Position numbers and translations under genes: made by a program. Positions 1-9,110 of a stretch of DNA of 64,000 nt are shown one piece after another. The notes below the pieces were generated by a model. It was not told the origin of the DNA and made no database searches. It saw only the letters and a program-made list of their open reading frames with translations. The stretch is from Flammeovirgaceae bacterium UBA5008 (lineage in GTDB: Bacteria; Bacteroidota; Bacteroidia; Cytophagales; Cyclobacteriaceae): contig DGYK01000010.1 of assembly GCA_002398365.1 (NCBI GenBank), positions 84,080 through 148,079 of the forward strand. Reading direction: 5' to 3'. How positions within the stretch are numbered: the stretch's first letter is position 1; the number at the start of each line of letters is the position of its first letter.

Positions 1-861
1 GTTATCTTTTATCAACCGGCCGATGCTATTCGTGGAATCAATCAAGCCGTGTTTCAATATTACCTCAATGCGAAAGTTGATTCGGTAGTGATTGAAGTAT
101 TGGATGCGCAAGGTAAAAGCATTCGCAAGTTTGTAGGCACCAAGCCGGAAGAGAAACCAACAGCAGGCGATTGGTGGGGTGGAGGTGAAAGCAAACCTAC
201 AACGGCTGTAGGATTAAATTCATTCAATTGGAATTTACGCTATCCGGGTGCGACTACATTTGATGGCATGATCATTTGGGGTGCGCGACCGCAGAACGGG
301 CCGAAGGCTCCGATTGGAAAATACCAAGTGCGATTTACCTGTGGAGCTTATTCGCAAACTTATGCTTTCCAAATTAAATTGAATCCAAATTTGAAAGGAG
401 TATCCGAAGCTGATCTTAAGGAAACATTTGATTTGGCTTCTAAAATCAGAGATCGCGAGAGTGAAGCCAACGAAGCGGTGATTCGCATTCGTGAAATCAG
501 AAAGCAAATTGAAGAGCGGGTGAAAGAAGTAAACGATGTCACATTTTCTGCATCAGCAAAAGAACTACTAAGTAAAATTACCGCTATCGAAGAAGAGCTT
601 TATCAAACCAAAAACAGAAGCGAACAAGACCCGTTGAATTTTCCCATCAAGTTGGGCAATCGCCTTTCTGCTTTGCGCAGAAGTTTAGAGACAGGCGATG
701 CCAAACCAACAGCTGGTGTATACAAAGTATTTGCTGAACTGAGTAAGGAATTGGATGGTCACTTGGCGAAGCTTAATGAAAATTTAAAGAGTGGCATTGA
801 TGCAATCAATCCGGTGTTGATGAATAAACAGATGAAGGCGATTATCGATAAGAAGAAATAA
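1..861 (+). CDS. C-terminal part of a BNR/sortilin-type (VPS10-like) glycosidase-family exported protein
   Basis: The frame is open from base 1, so the N-terminus lies outside the window. A GTG at 49 is only an internal codon. The visible 286 residues contain a beta-rich segment (about 20-125) with the pattern GLNSFNWNLRYPGA and then PIGKYQVRF. A helical, charged segment follows (about 135-275) and the protein ends in KKK. This order is what I know from the C-terminus of roughly 1000-residue Bacteroidota proteins annotated as glycosyl hydrolases with BNR or sortilin-like propeller repeats. The propeller itself is not visible here, so the enzymatic role is inference. The next gene starts 2 bases downstream, suggesting co-transcription. 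Confidence 0.7.
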   Translation, partial: VIFYQPADAIRGINQAVFQYYLNAKVDSVVIEVLDAQGKSIRKFVGTKPEEKPTAGDWWGGGESKPTTAVGLNSFNWNLRYPGATTFDGMIIWGARPQNGPKAPIGKYQVRFTCGAYSQTYAFQIKLNPNLKGVSEADLKETFDLASKIRDRESEANEAVIRIREIRKQIEERVKEVNDVTFSASAKELLSKITAIEEELYQTKNRSEQDPLNFPIKLGNRLSALRRSLETGDAKPTAGVYKVFAELSKELDGHLAKLNENLKSGIDAINPVLMNKQMKAIIDKKK

Positions 862-863
862 CA

Positions 864-1688
864 ATGAGTTTAATGCCCGATCAGCGAGAGCAGGAGGAAG
901 GTGAAAAATTGCCTTCAACAAGATTATCATCAATTGGGAAGGATTGGAAGAAATATCTTTTTGAGTTTCTTCTGATCTTCACAGCGGTATTTCTCGGTTT
1001 CTTGGCTGACAACATCCGCGAGAATTATGGAGAGCGGCAACAGGCGATCGCCTTGGCTCGAAGTTTTTATGAAGAGTTGAGGAACGATTCTGCCACCGTA
1101 GTTTTAAAAATACAAGGACGTCATCAGAAAGAAAAGTCGATCAAATATATGGTTGAGTTTTTTCGTGACAGCAGTCTCACGTCCCACTCAAAAGAGTTAC
1201 CCTATCATTTTATATGGGGAGTCACTGCGCGAACACCCATTATTTTTACACCACGCACCGTAGTGTTAGAGCAATTGAAGAGTTCCTGATCGCTCCGGTA
1301 TTTTAAGAACGAGCGGTTGCAAAAACTAATTGGCGATTTGTCGGTTTCCATTGATTACATTCTGGTCAGACAAGAATATGAGAACTCCATATTTGCTTCG
1401 TATATGGAGCCCATTATGATCAATCACATGGATTTTGATTTCCAGCATAAGCTCTGGCAGAATAGTGTAAACATTTTTGACCGCCTCGAAGAGTACCATA
1501 ACAGTGATGAATACATTCCATTTGCCATTTCACAGCCCGATCGAATCAACAGACAAGCGTTGATGAACGCATTAGGATATTACCATACCAATGGATTACT
1601 CTCTACGCGACTCATTGCATTTCAAAAGTATGCGGTGGTGAATGCAGCTTTGCTAAAGGAACTCGGGGCAGAGTATGAGCTTAAATGA
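864..1688 (+). pseudogene. Small membrane-anchored protein (DUF6090-like) interrupted by an in-frame TGA
   Basis: Reading from ATG 864, the first part has an acidic hydrophilic start and one strong membrane helix (LLIFTAVFLGFLADNIREN, residues about 37-55). It then stops at TGA 1287-1289. The same frame continues without a break from 1290 (SLRYFKNERLQ...) to TGA 1686-1688, another 132 codons. A Gly codon GGA at the stop position would give the run KSSGSLRYF, which looks like the conserved part of this Bacteroidota family as I remember it. One substitution therefore explains the break. The second half could only be made separately from a TTG at 1317. Function unknown. It is either a recent pseudogene or a base-call error. 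Confidence 0.65.
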
Positions 1689-1725
1689 TATTTTCATGTG
1701 TCTTAAACGATTAGAGTCTCTGATT

Positions 1726-3627
1726 CTATTTTTCGTTTCCGGATTGAGCAAATTTCGCGAACCATCCTCCTTTGTTAATCAAGGCATCGGGAGAACCTCC
1801 CTCAACAATAGCACCTTGCGACAAGACAATTACCTGATCAGCATCTCGAACCATGGAGTAACGGTGAGCAATGACGATGACGGTATTTTCTTTACGCACC
1901 TCTTCAATGGTTTTCTTGACTTCAGCTTCTGTAGCATAATCCAAGTTTGCCGTTGCTTCATCTAAAATTAAAATTTTTGGTTTGGCAACCAGCACTCGAG
2001 CAATCTGAATGCGTTGTCTTTCACCAACGGAAAGTCCAAATCCACTTTCTCCCACTTGGGTTTCAAGCCCATCAGGCAATCGTTCGAGCGTAGTTTTTAG
2101 TCCCGCTGCTTCAGCGGCTTTCTGCACTTCTTCATTCGTAGCATCACCTCGTTTGTAGCGAATATTATCTGCAAGTGTTCCACGGAAGATCGCACCATCG
2201 GCAGCCACCATTCCAATTTGTGAACGGATGGAAGCTGGGTCGGCTTCACTTAAATCTTGATTGTCGATGCGAATGCTCCCTTTCTGGGGTTCGTATAGTT
2301 TCATCATTAAATCCACTATGGTGGTTTTACCCGCTCCCGAGCTGCCCACTAATGCTGTTATTTTTCCAGGCTGAATAGTGAGGGTAAGTCCCTTTAATAT
2401 TTCCTTATTCGCATTGTATTTGAAATGAACCTTTTCGAATTGAATCTCTCCCTTATCAATTTGTAGTTTCTTTCCACTTTTCTCTTCATCCCCATTTTGC
2501 AATAGCTTAAATGCGCGTGATATGGATGCCGCATTTTGTTGCATATTCACCCAAAGCGAAGCAAGATTATCGATCGGATCATAAAGACGATCTAAGTAGG
2601 CAACAAACATGACCACATCACCGGGAGTCAATTGATTTTCAAGTGTTAAATATCCGCCATAGCCAAGTACCAACGCGCTGGCTACTTTAGTCAGCACACT
2701 TTCCCAAAAAATATACTTGTTGGCTAGTTTGTTTCGCTTGATGTATTCCTGATAGGCTTTATCAGATATATTTTTGAAAAGCAATGATTCTCTTTCTTCT
2801 GCGCCTGAGAGCTTAACCGTTTTTATTCCTCCGAGAGCATCCTGCATTCGGGTCGAAACCTCTTCCCATCGATCATAGTATTCTGTTAATCCTGTTTCAA
2901 GTTGACGTGCCGAACGCCAAGCAATAACAAGATAAAATGGAATTACGATGATCGCCAGTAAGGTAAGTGTAGCGTTTTGCCAGAACATGATGAATAGGAT
3001 ACCGACTAAGCTGATCAGTTCAGGTAAAATTTGTTGCGACAGTCCATTAACAATCGAGGATACTTCTTCGGATTGATTAATTTGTTTACCGAGCGCAGCG
3101 CTGGATCGCTTACTGAAGAAAGGGAGAGGTAGTCGCAGCACATGCGAAAATGTGCGCTGAATAAATCCTTGTTCGATTTGACAAGCAAATTTGACATTCA
3201 GATTTTCCCCAATCCAAACAAATGCGTGTGCGAGCACATTCACCAGAAATAATAATCCGACTGCCCACAATAATGTTTTGATGGCCTGCTCAGGTGTTCT
3301 AGCCGCTACTTTATTCTTTTTATGTTTCTCTTTGATGAGCAAACTGGATATTGGATCATCGGCATCCTCACTTTCAATGGTTGTGGAGTCACTTGATTCT
3401 GTTTGTTTGGAATCGCTGAATTGGCGTTTAGCTTCATCTTTTGCCTTTTGTACAAACAATCCGGAAATGTCATTGATGGCCTCTCGATAAATGAGTGGCT
3501 CGATCAAATTGGCCCCGGTGCTGAGTAAGCTAACAAAGACAACGAGTGCCAACGTTTTTTTATGCGTAAAGAATAAGCTGATTATGTTTTTCCACACCTC
3601 CGATTTGGAGGATTTAATTGCACTCAT
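1726..3627 (-). CDS. ABC exporter with fused membrane and ATPase domains (MsbA/lipid or multidrug exporter type)
   Basis: The protein has 633 residues, the usual half-transporter length. An N-terminal six-helix membrane domain (about 20-345) is followed by an ATPase domain with Walker A GSSGAGKTT (about 427), signature LSVGERQRIQIA (about 530), Walker B ILILDEATANLD (about 552) and H-loop VIVIAHR (about 582). It should work as a homodimer in the inner membrane, exporting a lipid, peptide or drug. The substrate cannot be read from sequence. Odd feature: between helices 1 and 2, residues about 62-108 form an extra Ser/Asp/Glu/Lys-rich stretch that MsbA lacks. The gene lies 12 bases after the TPR gene and is probably co-transcribed with it. 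Confidence 0.9.
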   Translation of the reverse strand: MSAIKSSKSEVWKNIISLFFTHKKTLALVVFVSLLSTGANLIEPLIYREAINDISGLFVQKAKDEAKRQFSDSKQTESSDSTTIESEDADDPISSLLIKEKHKKNKVAARTPEQAIKTLLWAVGLLFLVNVLAHAFVWIGENLNVKFACQIEQGFIQRTFSHVLRLPLPFFSKRSSAALGKQINQSEEVSSIVNGLSQQILPELISLVGILFIMFWQNATLTLLAIIVIPFYLVIAWRSARQLETGLTEYYDRWEEVSTRMQDALGGIKTVKLSGAEERESLLFKNISDKAYQEYIKRNKLANKYIFWESVLTKVASALVLGYGGYLTLENQLTPGDVVMFVAYLDRLYDPIDNLASLWVNMQQNAASISRAFKLLQNGDEEKSGKKLQIDKGEIQFEKVHFKYNANKEILKGLTLTIQPGKITALVGSSGAGKTTIVDLMMKLYEPQKGSIRIDNQDLSEADPASIRSQIGMVAADGAIFRGTLADNIRYKRGDATNEEVQKAAEAAGLKTTLERLPDGLETQVGESGFGLSVGERQRIQIARVLVAKPKILILDEATANLDYATEAEVKKTIEEVRKENTVIVIAHRYSMVRDADQVIVLSQGAIVEGGSPDALINKGGWFAKFAQSGNEK

Positions 3628-3639
3628 ACGTTTCTTTGA

Positions 3640-4371
3640 TTACTTGTACATGGTGTTTAACTCTCGGACAGCATCTGTATCGGTTGAGTCCAAAGCGACA
3701 GCTAAACTAAATTCTTTTTTTGCTTTCTCATACTCTTTCCATTCTTTGTAGAGAAGTCCTAAGTTGTAGTGCGCTCGTTCGTTTTCCGGCTCGAGTTTAA
3801 TCGCTTTTTGGTAGAATTTTTCAGCTTCCTTCTTTTTGCCTTTTTGATCGAGTAGATTGGCATAGTTTACATAGGCAAGTACATCCGTTGAATCGAGTTG
3901 CAAGGCTTCGCGAAAAGCGGCTTCAGACTCTTTTAGTTTTTTATTGGCCGCCAAAAAGATTCCATAACTATTGAGTGTAGATACACGCTCAGCCTTGTGG
4001 CTTTCATCTTTTTGCAAATGCAACAAAAACTGAAAGTCAACTTCTCGTACATCTTCAGGTGGTTTCTTTCCCCATTCAGGTTCATAGCTGATCCTACTGA
4101 TTTTGGCTCGGAGTCGCTTCATTTCAATATCAAGCCTTTTCTCTTCCGACAGTACGAATGCTTTTTGATAGGCTTCCTCAGCCATTTCAAATCGTTCTTC
4201 TTGGAAAAAATCGTCACCTAATTCAACATATTGCTGAATTACTTTACGCGATTGGTACCGATCCCATTGGTCTTGGAGTGAAGGAATGAAAAATGCTAAG
4301 ATCATAATCAACGCACTGCTGGCGCTAACCATGATGGGCCACCATTTTCTTTTGATCTGTTCGGAGTTCAT
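3640..4371 (-). CDS. Membrane-anchored TPR protein
   Basis: The protein has 243 residues. A short basic N-terminus and one membrane helix (about 11-30, WWPIMVSASSALIMILAFF) are followed by a soluble part with at least three tetratricopeptide repeats (about 125-235). Recognisable repeat cores include AYVNYANLLDQKGKKKEAE and AHYNLGLLYKEWKEYEKA. TPR proteins serve as protein-binding scaffolds, and nothing here points to a specific partner. It sits between a DUF885 lipoprotein gene and an ABC exporter gene on the same strand with short gaps, so an accessory role for the exporter is possible but unproven. Confidence 0.75.
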   Translation of the reverse strand: MNSEQIKRKWWPIMVSASSALIMILAFFIPSLQDQWDRYQSRKVIQQYVELGDDFFQEERFEMAEEAYQKAFVLSEEKRLDIEMKRLRAKISRISYEPEWGKKPPEDVREVDFQFLLHLQKDESHKAERVSTLNSYGIFLAANKKLKESEAAFREALQLDSTDVLAYVNYANLLDQKGKKKEAEKFYQKAIKLEPENERAHYNLGLLYKEWKEYEKAKKEFSLAVALDSTDTDAVRELNTMYK

Positions 4372-4421
4372 TGATGCAAGCCTTTGGACTACTTTACTTT
4401 ACTAACGCAAGAAGTAAATCA

Positions 4422-6080
4422 TTATTTCCCCAACGCTTTGTTCAACATCGACTTATCTCCTGTCATTTCCCAATAGATAAGTGGCACAGGAATAATTCCT
4501 TTTCGATTGAACTCATCCATAAATTCTTTCAATACAAACTTGCCTTCACGCTGGCGAGCGTATTGCGCAATCAATTGGTCAATCAAAATTTTGCCCATCA
4601 CATAACTACTGCCGTAGCCGGGCTGTTGCAGATAAAATTGTTCTTCATGTTGAATGGTTCCACCATCCGCAGGAAGTAATCCCCATGGCACCCATTTCGA
4701 TGCATATTGCGTTGCCTGATCAAACGTATACTCTTGTCCATGCTGACGCAAGCCACCAAGGCCACGTGCCGCGCGCTGTGCGAGCATAATGTAAACCAAT
4801 TCTTTCGCGCGGGGGCGTTTTTCTAACATGCCCATGTTCATCACTAATTCTTCCATCGCGGTTGCCATTCCCTCAGCACGGCTGTCAAAAATATTATCGA
4901 GCAAAGGCACATTGCGAATGGCACTTTCATACGGCTCTTCGCGATTGCGAGCCAAGTCAATCCAGTGATTGTGATGCGCGCGCATGGGCATCGGGTCGCG
5001 GTAATCTACTTCATCAAAAAATCCGCGCAACTCTTTAGTGTCTACAAACTCATGAATCTGCGCACGCATGGCGGGATCCATATACGGCTTTATGGTGATG
5101 ATGTCTTGCTTTTCAAAAAAGTCAAGATAGTCCGTCACACCTTGATGAAGTAATTTCTTATAAGCTTCGGCATTTGCCGCTTTTTCAAGTTTAGGCAAGT
5201 TTCGATTTTGATGTTCCATTAGTCGCAAGGCACTGTGCGAGCGATAGAGTTCGCGTTCTAACAATGTTTCTTCCGATTCGTAGGTTAATGGAAGCAAGTG
5301 TACATTTTTCAAATACCAGGTGTACTTTTCTTTACCGATTCCAGAGACTCCTGTTTTGGAAGGAGCCTGTGTAGTCAACCATTCAGCAAATTGATCAGAA
5401 ACTTGCTGTGCGGTGCGTGCTGCCGCTGCCAGATCGGGAAATGTTTTTTCAACCGATGTGGCAAATGCATTTAAGTCGTTGCTCTGTTCTTTAATGGACC
5501 GAATGCCCGTTACCCACAAATCTTTGGCGTTGCCGGTTAAATTCACTTTTGCTTGTTCGTAAACAGCCGGTGCTTTTCGAAGTTGGTCAGCTATCGAGGC
5601 TGCATCTTTTTCAGAAAGTGGTGAGGAGTAGGAGGGAAGATCGACAGCTCCATACATGTTGGCCCCTTCTCGCTCGGGCACATCTGATGGATACGGATAG
5701 AACCAAACATAAAATGCCGGATCGCGCACCCAAGGTTGCTTTATGCGATGATCAAAATCGAGACTATTCATTTCTGCCCATACCAAATACCAATCTACCT
5801 GTTGTTTGATAGGCCATCCCGTAGTGTCAAACGCATTCAATCGTGCCTGCCACTGCACCAGTTCTGTTTGCTGTTTTTGCATGGCGGCAGCACTGTAATC
5901 GGCTATTCCGTTTACCAATTCGGGAGAATGAAACTCACGCCATTCGTTGAACAAAGTCACTAATTGGTTGTAATCTTTGCTAGTGGACTGCTGAATGGCA
6001 GGTTCTGAATTCTTTTTCTCACATCCAGGAAATACGAGCAAACTGATTAGCAAAAGGAGCGTTTGGGTAGATTTTAGCAT
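4422..6080 (-). CDS. DUF885 family lipoprotein
   Basis: The protein has 552 residues. It starts with a lipoprotein signal peptide ending in LLVFPGC (Cys about 20), so it should be lipid-anchored in the cell envelope. The body is helical and matches the DUF885 family. The late motif EGMATAMEEL (about 400) corresponds to the family's EGWAxYxEEL-type signature. Many DUF885 members look like degenerate or atypical metallopeptidases, but I do not see a classical HExxH here, so activity is uncertain. It is the first gene of a leftward group with the TPR protein and the ABC exporter. The divergent cold-shock gene begins about 190 bases away. Confidence 0.7.
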   Translation of the reverse strand: MLKSTQTLLLLISLLVFPGCEKKNSEPAIQQSTSKDYNQLVTLFNEWREFHSPELVNGIADYSAAAMQKQQTELVQWQARLNAFDTTGWPIKQQVDWYLVWAEMNSLDFDHRIKQPWVRDPAFYVWFYPYPSDVPEREGANMYGAVDLPSYSSPLSEKDAASIADQLRKAPAVYEQAKVNLTGNAKDLWVTGIRSIKEQSNDLNAFATSVEKTFPDLAAAARTAQQVSDQFAEWLTTQAPSKTGVSGIGKEKYTWYLKNVHLLPLTYESEETLLERELYRSHSALRLMEHQNRNLPKLEKAANAEAYKKLLHQGVTDYLDFFEKQDIITIKPYMDPAMRAQIHEFVDTKELRGFFDEVDYRDPMPMRAHHNHWIDLARNREEPYESAIRNVPLLDNIFDSRAEGMATAMEELVMNMGMLEKRPRAKELVYIMLAQRAARGLGGLRQHGQEYTFDQATQYASKWVPWGLLPADGGTIQHEEQFYLQQPGYGSSYVMGKILIDQLIAQYARQREGKFVLKEFMDEFNRKGIIPVPLIYWEMTGDKSMLNKALGK

Positions 6081-6269
6081 AACAACACGGTTGATTTAAG
6101 TTGGCTACCCTAAATCTAAGTACTTTTTGAGACGTATTTAAATTTCTATCCACAGATTGTGCGGAGTTTTCTTCGCTTACCCGTACCTTGCAGGAAACCG
6201 AAAAATTGGAATCCATACAACTGGCCATTTTAGGATTAGGAAAATAAATTATCAACCAAACAATCAATT

Positions 6270-6722
6270 ATGGCCAAATCGCAGGAAACATGGAATAAAA
6301 AGGAAATGGAGAAAAAGCGTCTCAAGAAGAGACAAGATAAAGAGCAAAAGAAAGAAGAGCGGAAAGCAAATGCCAAAGAGGGAACCTCTTTTGAAGATAT
6401 GATTGCGTATGTAGATGAGAATGGCAATCTGAGCTCAACTCCTCCTCCCATGGTGAAGCGTGCCATTAAAGCAGAAGATATCCAAGTAGGCGTACCTAAA
6501 CGTGTAGATATTGTACAAGACACCGTGCGGAAGGGAATCGTTACTTTTTTCAACGACTCCAAGGGATACGGATTCATCAAGGATCAAGAAACACAAGAGA
6601 GTGTGTTCGTTCACATGAATGGATTGATCGATCCTATTAAAGATAATAGCAAAGTTACCTTTGAAGTAGAAATGGGGCACAAGGGCCCAAATGCTGTTAA
6701 AGTACGGTTGGCCGTTGGATAA
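6270..6722 (+). CDS. Cold-shock domain protein with a long charged N-terminal arm
   Basis: The C-terminal 65 residues (about 87-150) form a cold-shock domain with RNP1-like KGYGFI and RNP2-like VFVHM, so the protein should bind single-stranded RNA or DNA. Standard Csp proteins are about 65-70 residues; this one has 150. The first 40 residues are almost all Lys, Arg, Glu and Gln (a probable single charged helix), followed by a proline-rich linker (STPPPMV). A domain with this arm is known from other Bacteroidota Csp-type proteins. The upstream region is about 190 bases, leaving room for a structured leader. A strong terminator follows directly. Confidence 0.85.
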   Translation: MAKSQETWNKKEMEKKRLKKRQDKEQKKEERKANAKEGTSFEDMIAYVDENGNLSSTPPPMVKRAIKAEDIQVGVPKRVDIVQDTVRKGIVTFFNDSKGYGFIKDQETQESVFVHMNGLIDPIKDNSKVTFEVEMGHKGPNAVKVRLAVG

Positions 6723-6745
6723 TCATAGGAAGTAAAAAATACAAG

Positions 6746-6777
6746 AGAGGGTACCATTCGGTACCCTCTTTTTTTTT
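6746..6777 (+). terminator. Intrinsic terminator of the cold-shock gene
   Basis: A perfect 10-bp stem, AGAGGGTACC (6746-6755) with GGTACCCTCT (6760-6769), closes a 4-base loop and runs into about nine T residues. The T-tract overlaps the stop codon of the convergent porin pseudogene. Confidence 0.9.
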
Positions 6778-8098
6778 AGAATTCGATGTGAACTCGCAGA
6801 CCTAATACATGTGCGGGACCGCGATCTTGATTATATCCCGGATTGACTATAAACTGATAATTAGCGGTAGCATAAAATGAATCTGAGAAAATATTCGCGC
6901 GGTAAAACAATTCCGTAACGCATTCCACCCCTTCATACAGAAAACCATCACCTACAATAAATCCATAACATCCAGAAACTAAATAGCGACTGTGCTCTGG
7001 TGATAGCGTGCTTACAACTGTTGCCAATCCGGCATAATCTCCTTTTCTTTTCCATCGTTCTCCTTGAAAGGCAACTCCGGCATTAACTGAGCAATCAATT
7101 TCAGTAAACGCCCATGTTTCATTTTGTCCGTCATTCCAACTTGCTCGAGCGAAGAAGCCGATGCCATTTCCAATCTCCTGTTCCAGATTAACTCCAAAAC
7201 CATACTTCGATCGGCTGTATATCCGTGTGCTGGTAATGTCTGGAAATGTTGGATTATTCTGAATAGATAATGTATAGTGCCCATGCGTGCTAGAGTGTAA
7301 AATCCCAGCAAGCGGACTTTACCTCTTCGCTTGGCGAATTGAATAGGCTTTTCGAATTCAATTACACTGGAGTTCGCCTGACTAACATTTAAATCAAATC
7401 ATTTCCATTCGCATCCTTAGTTACCAGTGTCATGGCTCCTCGTAGTTTATATTTTTCATTACCATACTCAGTACTGTGCCCCAAGTGTATCCGCGCACGT
7501 TGGCCGGATAATCCCAAGCTCCATTGCTCATCAGTCCCCAGTTTAAAAATTGCGAGCGTGGATCGTGACTGTAAGCATTGTTATCAAAGTAGTCCGCAAT
7601 ACTGAATTTTCCGGCTACGATCATGATATATTTTTTAGCGCGCGACTTATACACTTCATTTGGCCCGGTGCCAATGTATTCGTGTGAATCATCTAGATTG
7701 AAAATTTATTTGATAAAGCCGCGAGCCAGATAAATTTTAGGCTCCAGATCGCCTACTCGAAAGGCTTCTCCATTGGTAAAAGCCGCAATACCTTTTGCGC
7801 TGCTGATACCACTACCACCGGCTACTTCCGGATTGATATAAAGACCGGCACCTTTCCAAAGTTTGGTGCCCCAAAAAAGTGTGGCTGTGAGGGTGCTGGC
7901 CGATTCATCTCCCTTGCTCAAACTATTATTACCAGTGTAGGGAGCTTTCATGGCAAAATGATATTGAGTAACACTTGTCAACTGAAAGTGAAAATTGGTG
8001 TTGAAGTTAGTAGTGCTATCGGGGATGGATGATTCTTGTGCCAATAGGGTCTCGCATCATAGAATCAAAATCAAAAATGCCGATGATTTTTTCGTCAT
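6776..8098 (-). pseudogene. Decayed carbohydrate-porin (OprB-like) gene with several stops and frameshifts
   Basis: Read leftward from ATG 8098, the product starts as a signal peptide (MTKKSSAFLILIL) and meets a TGA at 8059-8057. The frame continues as porin sequence (Y-N-P-E-V-A-G-G-like segment, KIYLARGFIK) to a TAA at 7708-7706. It then continues again in the same frame (IVAGKFSIADYFDNNAYS, QFLNWGLMSNGAWDYP) until about 7450. Frame changes are then needed near 7450, near 7395 and near 7287 to follow KYKLRGAMTLV, SSVIEFEKP, KVRLLGFYTLARMG, SKYGFGVNLEQ and the last strands ending LGLRVHIEF at TAA 6776. The order of segments is that of a complete Bacteroidota carbohydrate porin of about 430 residues. 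At least two nonsense codons plus about three indels argue for a true pseudogene. Confidence 0.85.
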
Positions 8099-8198
8099 GC
8101 GGTAGATATAGGATAAATAGAAACCAGAAATGTGAACAATGACAATCTTACTCCTAGAGATGTTTAACACCCACATGAAATTTGTTGGGAAGTTTGAA

Positions 8199-9017
8199 TC
8201 ATTTTCGCCTACCTACTGGAAAAATAATCCCTCCTTCCCAAGTCCATTGAAGACTGTAAAATGAGTGGGTCGCCTCTCCATCGTGTTTACTACCTAATTT
8301 GGTGTTGGTGTAGTTAGCGAATGCTCCTTGAAAGTCAGATTGAACAAAGAAGTGTTTAAAAAAAGAAACGCGTACGCCTAAACTGGTGGCAGCAACCCAA
8401 CCGTGATAATGAAAGTAACCAAGGTCTTGATCTTTTAAAATGGTTGATATGGTATAAGAGATCAGCGGTCCTACTCCCACTTTACCAACTGCGCTAACTT
8501 GAAAATTTTTGTGATTAAATAGGTCTTGCTTCTTTGTCAGATTAAAGAGTAAATAATTGTTGCCATTAGTGTGTTGTAAATGTACGGTATCAGGATTAAG
8601 CGGAGCGATACGATCAATCGGAGTACCATGAATCTGTCCGCTCAAACGAACGTTTTGCCAATCTGTTACCACATATTTCAAATGATCCCAGGCAATTTCA
8701 ACACCTAGATTATGTTTGTCATTAAACTGATAACCAATTGTGAGGTCGTATTGAGGAATAGTCAACCGATCCACATTCCAGAAGTTTTCCATATCCGGTT
8801 TATCATGCGCAGTGGCATCATAAATAGTAAAGTCATAACTCTTAGATGGGTCAGGGTTGTTGTTAAAAAAATGGATGGTGCTATTGGAATACCAATCGCG
8901 GTTATAACCCCATGTAAAATAAAGCTCTCCTCGCTTTTTGATTGGTTTTGTTTCAGAAGTCTGAGCATTCATTCCAAGTGATGAAATGCAAAGAAGAAGT
9001 AATACTGATTTTTTCAA
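8199..9017 (-). CDS. Probable outer-membrane beta-barrel protein
   Basis: The protein has 272 residues with an N-terminal signal peptide (MKKSVLLLLCISSLGMNAQ). The mature part has alternating hydrophobic/polar strands rich in aromatic residues and Gly (LYFTWGYNRDWY, YDLTIGYQFNDKHNLGVEI, VGKVGVGPLISYTIS, SLGVRVSFFKHFFVQSDF), ending in a strand with WTWEGGIIFPVG. This is the pattern of a small outer-membrane barrel of the OmpA/porin size class. No catalytic motif is visible and no substrate can be named. It lies between the porin pseudogene and msrA on the same strand. Confidence 0.65.
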   Translation of the reverse strand: MKKSVLLLLCISSLGMNAQTSETKPIKKRGELYFTWGYNRDWYSNSTIHFFNNNPDPSKSYDFTIYDATAHDKPDMENFWNVDRLTIPQYDLTIGYQFNDKHNLGVEIAWDHLKYVVTDWQNVRLSGQIHGTPIDRIAPLNPDTVHLQHTNGNNYLLFNLTKKQDLFNHKNFQVSAVGKVGVGPLISYTISTILKDQDLGYFHYHGWVAATSLGVRVSFFKHFFVQSDFQGAFANYTNTKLGSKHDGEATHSFYSLQWTWEGGIIFPVGRRK

Positions 9018-9044
9018 GGCTGCTTCACGTTTTCAAGCGCCCGC

Positions 9045-9080
9045 AAAAATAAAAAAAAGTAAGATTTACTATCTTACTTT
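9045..9080 (-). terminator. Intrinsic terminator downstream of msrA
   Basis: On the minus strand AAAGTAAGAT pairs with ATCTTACTTT (forward positions 9056-9065 and 9071-9080, 5-base loop). A run of T follows (forward A-rich 9046-9058). It separates msrA from the beta-barrel gene. Confidence 0.8.
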
Positions 9081-9110
9081 AAGAAAATACTATTACAAAT
9101 AATAGTTAAG

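Noticed and set aside
1287..1289. TGA read as selenocysteine
   Set aside because: No SECIS-like hairpin was noticed after it, and the position fits Gly, not Cys.
1675..1965. Rightward frame over the end of the ABC exporter
   Set aside because: It is antisense to the ABC ATPase domain with clear Walker motifs.
6776..8098. Four small separate genes on the minus strand
   Set aside because: The pieces follow one another in the order of one carbohydrate porin, so they are fragments of one decayed gene.
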